Shown here: positions 40,931-46,576 of the stretch, one piece after another
Numbering within the stretch: position 1 is the stretch's first letter
How the letters are laid out: the number at the start of each line of letters is the position of its first letter
DNA from: Paludibacteraceae bacterium
GTDB taxonomy: Bacteria > Bacteroidota > Bacteroidia > Bacteroidales > Paludibacteraceae
Direction: 5' to 3'
NCBI GenBank assembly: GCA_017430235.1
Contig: JAFRNH010000102.1
Location: forward strand, 1-46,576
Length of the DNA stretch: 46,576 nt
Notes under the pieces: generated by a model
What the model was told of the DNA's origin: nothing
What the model saw: the letters and a program-made list of their open reading frames with translations, nothing else
Databases searched by the model: none
Translations under genes and position numbers: made by a program

Positions 40931-43021
40931 ATGAACAAGAAATTTATTACACTTTTCACGGTTGCGCTTATGGGCATAGGCATAGCAAACGCGCAATTAA
41001 ACAAAAGCTCTTGTAAGTTTTTGGGTAACATCACAACAAGAGGTCAAATTCAGCCAAATGTTGGAGGCTTAAAGTATGAGGCAATGTGGGATCAGCTTAC
41101 TTGTGAGAATGAAACCAAGTGGGGTTCGATTGTCAATTGCAAGGTAAACAGTGCGCAAGAGGGGATACAAAAATGGAACTGGAGATCAGCAGACTCTCAT
41201 TACAACTGGTGTAAACAAAATGGTGTGTTGTTTAAATTCCATGCTCTTCTTTGGACAAGCCAGTGGCCAGTAGAATTGGCAGATTGTTCTCCTGAAGAAT
41301 TAAGAAAGCAAGTCGAATATTGGTTTGACGCTGTTGCAATCAAGTATCCTGACTTGGCAGTAATCGACGTTGTGAATGAGGCTATACAAGGACATGCTGA
41401 AGGATCAGAAAACAAGAATGGAAAATCTTACTCATCTAAAGATTTCAAGAATCTTTTGAGTAAGGCTCTGGGTAACAGCGGTGATCCATACGACTACAAA
41501 TGGATTGCTGAAGCCTTCCGAATGGCTCGTGAAAGATTTCCAAATGCTGTATTGATTTATAATGACTATAACTCTCTTACTCACCAGAAGAGTGAGTTTA
41601 TTGGACTAGTTTCATCTTTGGTAAAACAAGGTGCACCTATTGATGCTTATGGACACCAAACGCACGATTTGGATGACTATTACAGTGGACACAATAGTAG
41701 TATGAATGGATTCGCAGACAATTTGAAAGATATTCACGACCAAATCACGAGAAAAGGTGGTAGGGAGTTGCAGTGTTATATCACTGAGTATGATATCAAC
41801 CAGGCTAATGACAACACTCAATTAACCATCATGCAGGGTTCCTTCCCTGCCATGTGGGAGGCTGAATACGTTTCCGGTATTACAATCTGGGGATTTGTGA
41901 GTGGCGCTACTTGGAGATCCAACACTGGATTGGTGAATAGTCAGGGGCAAGACCGTGCCAGCATGAAATGGTTGCGCGAATACATTGCATCGGATAAAGC
42001 TAAAAGCGTAACAGCAAAATTCTGCGGTAAAGACGCTGGTGGTCCTGCAGGTCCATCTGCAAGTATCGAGGTGAGCAAATCTACGATTGCACTTGGCAAA
42101 AGTGTCGATTTGACAGTTAAAGTAAATAATGTTGAAGACGGGATTAAAAGCATAACCTACTACGATGGAGAAACAAAAATCGGTGAAGGCGAAAGCTTCA
42201 CTTGGACTCCAGAAACTACAGGTAGTCATAAGATTAACGTAGAGGTAGTCACAAATGGTAATGAGACAGTGAAAGGTAGTACGACTGTAACAGTGGTTGA
42301 GCCAAACCATCCTTATGGAGGTACAGCGGCAGTTATTCCAGGAAAGATTGAAGCAGAGAATTATGATGAAGGTGCTTCTGGCATGGCTTACTACGATAAG
42401 TCTGAAGGTAACAAATGCGATAGTTACTCGGACTATTATCGTAAAGGGGATGTTGACCTTAAGGAAATCTCAGACGGTGTGGCAGTTGGTTCATTCGAAG
42501 GTGATGAGTGGTTGTCTTATACCGTTGATGTGCAAGCAGATGGTGAATACGATGTGACATTGCGCTTGGGTGAAGGTAATAATTCTGGCTCATTGTCAGT
42601 AGAGTTTGATGAATCAAATGTGTCATTCGATGTTAATGTTAATAAAATAGGTGATTGGGGTGAATTTGACGAGGTGAAGTTGTCTAAGAAGGTCACTCTT
42701 AAGAAGGGTGTGCAGAACATGGTCATCAAAAATACAGGAAGCTATATTGATATAGACTGGATTAAGTTTGATGGCGACTTTGTCGGTCTTAATGAAGCTG
42801 CTGTCACTCCTGTCACAATTGCGCCTAACCCTGCATCATCTGTGGTTGTGATCTATGGTGTTACACCAATCAGTGTCGAAATCATCTCTACGACGGGTGC
42901 TGTGGTGAAGAAAGACACAGGAAACACTATCTCCGTTGCTGATTTACAAGATGGTAATTATATCATTCGCATCGTCACAGAAAATGGTGTAACAATAAAG
43001 AAACTTGTCGTAGCAAAATAA
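40931..43021 (+). CDS. Modular GH10 endo-1,4-beta-xylanase with CBM6 and T9SS sorting domain
   Basis: Secreted xylan-degrading enzyme of 696 residues. A signal peptide (MNKKFITLFTVALMGIGIANA) is followed by a GH10 barrel to about residue 360: CENETKWGSI, FHALLWTSQWP, acid/base Glu150 in VIDVVNEAI, DAYGHQTHD, and nucleophile Glu286 in YITEYDIN. An Ig-like linker domain (about 375-455) comes next. Then a CBM6-type xylan-binding module (about 465-615) has GKIEAENYDEG, SYTVDVQADGEYDVTLRL and YIDIDWIKFDG. The last 75 residues (APNPASS...DLQDGNYIIRIVTENGVTIKKLVVAK) are a type A T9SS sorting domain, so the enzyme should reach the cell surface or medium by that system. It has no susCD pair or other glycosidase beside it. 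Confidence 0.95.
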   Translation: MNKKFITLFTVALMGIGIANAQLNKSSCKFLGNITTRGQIQPNVGGLKYEAMWDQLTCENETKWGSIVNCKVNSAQEGIQKWNWRSADSHYNWCKQNGVLFKFHALLWTSQWPVELADCSPEELRKQVEYWFDAVAIKYPDLAVIDVVNEAIQGHAEGSENKNGKSYSSKDFKNLLSKALGNSGDPYDYKWIAEAFRMARERFPNAVLIYNDYNSLTHQKSEFIGLVSSLVKQGAPIDAYGHQTHDLDDYYSGHNSSMNGFADNLKDIHDQITRKGGRELQCYITEYDINQANDNTQLTIMQGSFPAMWEAEYVSGITIWGFVSGATWRSNTGLVNSQGQDRASMKWLREYIASDKAKSVTAKFCGKDAGGPAGPSASIEVSKSTIALGKSVDLTVKVNNVEDGIKSITYYDGETKIGEGESFTWTPETTGSHKINVEVVTNGNETVKGSTTVTVVEPNHPYGGTAAVIPGKIEAENYDEGASGMAYYDKSEGNKCDSYSDYYRKGDVDLKEISDGVAVGSFEGDEWLSYTVDVQADGEYDVTLRLGEGNNSGSLSVEFDESNVSFDVNVNKIGDWGEFDEVKLSKKVTLKKGVQNMVIKNTGSYIDIDWIKFDGDFVGLNEAAVTPVTIAPNPASSVVVIYGVTPISVEIISTTGAVVKKDTGNTISVADLQDGNYIIRIVTENGVTIKKLVVAK

Positions 43022-43061
43022 AAGGTGATTCTGTCTTAAACAGAAAAACACTTACAAAACA

Positions 43062-43094
43062 AAAGCGGCTGCAGGAAGATCCTACAGCCGCTTT
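43062..43094 (+). terminator. Terminator of the xylanase gene
   Basis: Arms 43062-43076 (AAAGCGGCTGCAGGA) and 43080-43094 pair with a single mismatch and a 3-nt loop, and TATTTTAT follows. It lies between convergent genes (next stop at 43127 on the minus strand). Confidence 0.85.
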
Positions 43095-43126
43095 ATTTTA
43101 TCTATTAATCAACCTAATATGTTTCC

Positions 43127-44029
43127 TCATTTAGTCATCGTACGCATCAGTCGCCATCTAGACCATGTCTGCATAGACTCTCCTGCATGCAATGTCCGAT
43201 ACGGTGCATGGTATTCCAATTCCAACAATGATTTCTCTTTTTCCGCATGAACAAAGTTATACAACTCAATCTCCGTCTGTTCTGGATGCAGCAAAGAAAA
43301 GTCGTGATGTTCAAACTCCAATTTCAACCATTCATCCCCGCAATGAGCATAAATCACAGGTTCCGACGCCTTGATATAGGCTTTCCCTGTACACTCTTCA
43401 CACTGATGATCATTATCCAACGGTGTAAATGAGAAATAGCCATTCTCTACTTTATAGGTCGGACGCCCCTGCCATGGATGAGAAGGTTCTCCCAAAACAA
43501 CATCCTCTGCCGAACGAACTGGCACATAGTTTTCATTGTGTCCATTCACACGAGTGATCAACCAAAGATCCCATGAGACATCATTCTTCCGCACATTAGT
43601 AGCCTCCACTTGAAAAAACAAAGAGCCATCCTCCTCTATTCGCATACTTTTCTTCATACGCAAACCACTAATCGGAGAATCCTCCCCTTCAATCACAAGC
43701 GAACTGCTGGTCTGTTCTATAATATGATATGCTCCAAAACTGATATATGGATCTGGTGGCCAAAAGAGATCTGAGTCTATCTTTTCCGCATTCAATGTCT
43801 GTTGTTTCCACCACTGACTCTGCGGACCCACCCATACTTCATGACCATTATACGGACGAAAATCTAACATGTTCGGAGAAGGTTGCAACCGTTGCTCTTT
43901 GGTTTCATTCCATAATGACGGATCACTCTCCAACACATTCGGTTTCCCTACTCTGTTGTAAGAGACAATTCGTCCTCCCACCTCCAACAATATTTGTGCC
44001 TCTACTCCGGCATTCTCAATACGTATCAT
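43127..44029 (-). CDS. DUF4380 protein, mutarotase-like beta fold
   Basis: The 300 residues have no signal peptide. The start MIRIENAGVEAQILLEVGGRIVSYNRVGKPNVLE resembles galactose-mutarotase-like folds and the DUF4380 family. EVWVGPQSQWW, FWPPDPYISFGAYHI and the beta-sandwich pattern (KKSMRIEEDGSLFFQVEATNVRKNDVSWDLWLITRVNG) are consistent. Function is unknown; a carbohydrate-binding or epimerase-like role is only inferred from the fold. The start is one nucleotide beyond the ABC-F stop, so translation is coupled. The same message carries both genes. Confidence 0.75.
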   Translation of the reverse strand: MIRIENAGVEAQILLEVGGRIVSYNRVGKPNVLESDPSLWNETKEQRLQPSPNMLDFRPYNGHEVWVGPQSQWWKQQTLNAEKIDSDLFWPPDPYISFGAYHIIEQTSSSLVIEGEDSPISGLRMKKSMRIEEDGSLFFQVEATNVRKNDVSWDLWLITRVNGHNENYVPVRSAEDVVLGEPSHPWQGRPTYKVENGYFSFTPLDNDHQCEECTGKAYIKASEPVIYAHCGDEWLKLEFEHHDFSLLHPEQTEIELYNFVHAEKEKSLLELEYHAPYRTLHAGESMQTWSRWRLMRTMTK

Positions 44030-44030
44030 A

Positions 44031-45974
44031 TTATGACATTTGACTCTTTATCGATTCCAACTCCTCCGAAAGAATCTCCCACTCATACATCTTCTGTTCC
44101 AACTCATGTTTCTTCTTGCCATACTCGTCAAACAAAGCTGTGTTAGATGCATTCTCCGGATTTCCCAAGGCCTCTTCAATCTCTGCTATTCGAGTTTCTA
44201 TCTGATTGACAACTTTTTCCGCATCTTCCACTGCACGTTCTGCCTTCCTTAATTTGCGGTCAAACTCTTTTTTAGCTTCGTATGATAATTTATTATCGGA
44301 TGAAGGTTTCTGTGGATTCTCCGTTTTCGAAACAACAGGAGCCTTCCTTTCCAACTCTTGTAACGAAGACAACTTCTTGGATTGTAAGAAATCGTAGATG
44401 CCTCCAAGATGTTCCTTTACCTTATGATTACCAAACTCATACACCTTGTCAACCAAGCCATCCAAGAACTCACGGTCGTGTGATACCACCACAACCGTTC
44501 CGTTAAAGGCTTTTATAGCTTCTTTCAACACATCTTTCGAGCGCATATCCAAGTGGTTGGTTGGCTCATCCAATACTAGAAAATTGACAGGTTCCAACAA
44601 CAATCGAATCATCGCCAAACGAGTACGTTCACCACCCGACAGCACCTTCACCTTCTTGTCGGAAGCTTCACCTCCAAACATGAACGCACCTAAGATGTCA
44701 CGAATCTTCGTACGAATATCACCTACCGCCACCGAATCGATCGTATCAAACACCGTCTTCTCCTCATCCAACAAAGAAGCTTGATTCTGCGCGAAATAGC
44801 CAATCTTCACAAGATGTCCCAATTTCAACATACCCTCATATTCCACCTGATCCATAATACACTTCACCAAAGTGGTTTTTCCTTCACCATTCTTACCAAC
44901 GAAGGCAACCTTCTCTCCTCTTTTAATTGTAAGATCAATAGAGTCCAACACCACATGGTCGCCATACCGTTTAGTCAGATTTTGAGCCTCAACCGTAATA
45001 CTACCAGAATGAGGCGCTGGAGGGAATTTCAAATGAAGTGCAGAATTGTCTTCCTCATCCACCTCGATGATATTCATCTTCTCCAATTGTTTGATACGAG
45101 ATTGAACTTGGTTGGACTTAGTAGCTTTATAGCGGAATCTTTCGATGAAATCCTCTGTATCTTGAATCTGTTTCTGTTGATTTTCGTAGGCACGCAGTTG
45201 TTGTTCTCTTCGTTCTTTCCTCAATTCCACATATTTGGAATAGGAGACTTTATAATCATAAATTTTGCCAAGTGAGATCTCGATGGTACGAGTCGTCACA
45301 TTATCAATGAAGGCTCTATCGTGGGAAACTAGGATTACTGCGCTACCACAGTTTTTCAAGAACTCCTCCAACCATTGAATGGATTCAATATCCAAATGGT
45401 TGGTTGGCTCATCCAATAGCAGTACATCAGGTCGTTTCAGCAAGATTTTCGCCAATTCGATACGCATACGCCATCCACCGCTGAACTCACTGGTCTGTCG
45501 GTCGAAATCAGAGCGAAGGAAACCCAATCCCAACAAGGTCTTCTCCACCTCACCCTGAAAATCATTAGCACCCATCATATCCAATCGCTCATTGGCATGA
45601 GTCAGTTGTTCGATGAGACGTGCATATTCAGGAGAGTCATAATCCTCACGAGTAGCCAATTGCGATGACAGATTCTCTATCTCATTCTGCAACTCAAAAA
45701 TATGAGAAAAGGCTTTTTCCGCTTCTTCTCTAACGGTTACTCCATCATTATGAATCATGTGCTGAGGCAGATATCCTATGGTAATATCCTTAGGTATGGA
45801 AACACTACCCGTTGTTGGTGGCTGGATACCCGCGAACACCTTCAACATCGTACTTTTACCCGCACCATTCTTTCCTACAAGGGCAATTCTATCCCGTGGG
45901 TTCACCACAAATGAGATATCACTGAACAGCGTGACACTACCGAAACGGATAGTAAGTTTATCAACAGAAACCAT
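44031..45974 (-). CDS. ABC-F family ATPase (Uup/YheS type)
   Basis: Soluble protein with two ABC domains and no membrane segment, typical of ABC-F factors that act on ribosomes. Domain 1 has Walker A GKNGAGKST, signature FSGGWRMRIELA, and LLLDEPTNHLD. A linker of charged helices (RERREQQLRAYENQQKQIQDTEDFIERFRYKATKSNQVQSRIKQLEKM style, about 240-300) joins it to domain 2. Domain 2 has GKNGEGKTT, LSGGERTRLAMIRLL and LVLDEPTNHLDMRSKD. A C-terminal coiled coil (about 575-647) follows, as in Uup. The exact subfamily is uncertain; both a housekeeping translation factor and an antibiotic-protection role exist in this group. Full promoter at 46001-46031. Confidence 0.92.
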   Translation of the reverse strand: MVSVDKLTIRFGSVTLFSDISFVVNPRDRIALVGKNGAGKSTMLKVFAGIQPPTTGSVSIPKDITIGYLPQHMIHNDGVTVREEAEKAFSHIFELQNEIENLSSQLATREDYDSPEYARLIEQLTHANERLDMMGANDFQGEVEKTLLGLGFLRSDFDRQTSEFSGGWRMRIELAKILLKRPDVLLLDEPTNHLDIESIQWLEEFLKNCGSAVILVSHDRAFIDNVTTRTIEISLGKIYDYKVSYSKYVELRKERREQQLRAYENQQKQIQDTEDFIERFRYKATKSNQVQSRIKQLEKMNIIEVDEEDNSALHLKFPPAPHSGSITVEAQNLTKRYGDHVVLDSIDLTIKRGEKVAFVGKNGEGKTTLVKCIMDQVEYEGMLKLGHLVKIGYFAQNQASLLDEEKTVFDTIDSVAVGDIRTKIRDILGAFMFGGEASDKKVKVLSGGERTRLAMIRLLLEPVNFLVLDEPTNHLDMRSKDVLKEAIKAFNGTVVVVSHDREFLDGLVDKVYEFGNHKVKEHLGGIYDFLQSKKLSSLQELERKAPVVSKTENPQKPSSDNKLSYEAKKEFDRKLRKAERAVEDAEKVVNQIETRIAEIEEALGNPENASNTALFDEYGKKKHELEQKMYEWEILSEELESIKSQMS

Positions 45975-46000
45975 CTTATTTTACACTTTTTTTCGAGGAG

Positions 46001-46031
46001 CAAAGATAGCGGTTTTTTCCCCAGCATCAAA
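46001..46031 (-). promoter_or_regulatory. Bacteroidetes-type promoter for the ABC-F/DUF4380 operon
   Basis: On the minus strand TTTG (46031-46028), 19 bp, then TATCTTTG (46008-46001). Exact consensus match; leader of about 20 nt to the ATG at 45974. Confidence 0.8.
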
Positions 46032-46080
46032 ATTTATTAGCAAAGCAATCAAAAGCTTATCAAGCAAGGAAATACCACAA

Positions 46081-46113
46081 AAAAAACGGAAGATGATTGT
46101 CTTCCGTTTTTTT
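46081..46113 (-). terminator. Bidirectional terminator after the fumarase gene
   Basis: Perfect 13-bp stem, AAAAAACGGAAGA (46081-46093) with TCTTCCGTTTTTT (46100-46112), loop TGATTG. The A and T runs make it work on both strands. The fumarase gene ends at 46140. Confidence 0.85.
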
Positions 46114-46139
46114 ATCTATCAATCAAATCTGTTTCATAT

Positions 46140-46576
46140 TCATGAAAGAGCTTGTTTGCATGAAGGGCACCATGGCTTCAACTGTTTGAAGAAATCGTTA
46201 CCCTTATCATCCACCAAGATAAATGCAGGGAAGTCTTCCACTGTAATTTTCCAAACTGCTTCCATACCCAACTCTGGATACTCAACACACTCAATGCTCT
46301 TAATAGAGCTTTGAGAAAGAACTGCAGCCACACCTCCGATTGTCCCCAAATAGAAACCTTTGTGTTTCTGACAAGCATTCGTCACCACATCCGAGCGGTT
46401 ACCCTTTGCAATCATCACCAAAGAAGCGCCATGATCTTGGAACTCATCCACATACGGATCCATACGATTCGCAGTAGTTGGACCCATAGAACCACATGGA
46501 TATCCTTCTGGTGTTTTAGCAGGACCTGCATACAACACTGGATAATCTTTGAAGTAGCTTGGCAAATCTTCTCCCG
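46140..46576 (-). CDS. Class I (iron-sulfur) fumarate hydratase, C-terminal part
   Basis: Only the C-terminal 144 or so residues are in the window; the frame is open to the right edge (reading [17 protein letters not shown]). The catalytic C-domain motifs are [57 protein letters not shown] and [33 protein letters not shown], which belong to class I fumarases (FumA/FumB type). Typical members carry a Pro where this has Val in GTIGGVAAV. It hydrates fumarate to malate in the TCA or reductive branch. Tartrate dehydratase, a relative, is less likely from these motifs. Confidence 0.93.
   Translation of the reverse strand, partial: GEDLPSYFKDYPVLYAGPAKTPEGYPCGSMGPTTANRMDPYVDEFQDHGASLVMIAKGNRSDVVTNACQKHKGFYLGTIGGVAAVLSQSSIKSIECVEYPELGMEAVWKITVEDFPAFILVDDKGNDFFKQLKPWCPSCKQALS

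Overview
The window looks like chromosome from a member of the Bacteroidetes, most likely order Bacteroidales. Several lines of evidence point there. Promoters of the phylum-specific form TTTG-N19-TAnnTTTG recur, and most genes lack a Shine-Dalgarno sequence. There is a PorE-like subunit of the type IX secretion system (T9SS), a xylanase ending in a T9SS sorting domain, a TamL-type Omp85 lipoprotein, a WbqC-like protein and a Bacteroidales-type NrdJ-like protein. Gene content is mostly housekeeping and cell-envelope. I see no tRNA, rRNA, prophage, insertion sequence or CRISPR array.

Layout. 1-1.8 kb: 3' part of a porE-like gene (+). 1.8-7.1 kb (-): a SUMF1-domain secreted protein and a WG-repeat secreted protein, a terminator, then the bifunctional (p)ppGpp enzyme rsh. 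7.3-10.2 kb (+): TPR protein, small lipoprotein and aroE, tightly packed. 10.4-12.9 kb (-): a full-length class II ribonucleotide reductase homologue (NrdJ) that has lost its active-site motif. 13.4-14.9 kb (+): dnaB. 15.0-17.3 kb (-): the flavoprotein pair nfnA-nfnB. 17.7-18.2 kb (+): a small secreted protein of unknown function. 18.4-20.7 kb (-): tamL, divergent from glmM (+, 20.9-22.3 kb). 22.4-28.9 kb (-): lipoprotein with Ig-like domain, wbqC-like, acyltransferase, radC, polysaccharide-deacetylase-like and N-acetylglucosaminidase. 29.1-31.9 kb (-): two tandem secreted serpins. 32.2-33.6 kb (-): nhaD. 33.8-36.4 kb (-): clpB. 36.7-37.5 kb (+): thiD. 37.6-40.5 kb (-): uvrA. 40.9-43.0 kb (+): modular GH10 xylanase. 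43.1-46.0 kb (-): an ABC-F ATPase and a DUF4380 protein, translationally coupled. 46.1 kb to the end (-): C-terminus of a class I fumarase.

How the genes fit together. A large share serves the envelope: PorE-like, TamL, the glucosaminidase, the secreted SUMF1 and WG proteins, lipoproteins and serpins. GlmM makes the aminosugar precursor for wall and lipopolysaccharide. The xylanase is a probable T9SS cargo and porE encodes part of that machine, though the two genes are 40 kb apart. Rsh, ClpB, UvrA, RadC and ABC-F belong to stress and repair physiology.

Most notable observations. (1) The NrdJ homologue is intact over 845 codons but lacks the Asn-x-Cys-x-Glu active-site triad and one redox cysteine, so it is a probable pseudoenzyme. 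Its promoter is preceded by two near-identical 33-nt direct repeats 66 bp apart. (2) A dispersed family of GAGAC...GTCTC hairpins sits at gene 3' ends at four places, with variable but self-complementary inner stems. One overlaps the rsh stop codon and another is a terminator 13 nt before the rsh start codon. (3) The tandem serpins have diverged in their reactive loops. All calls come from reading the sequence; no database search was run.
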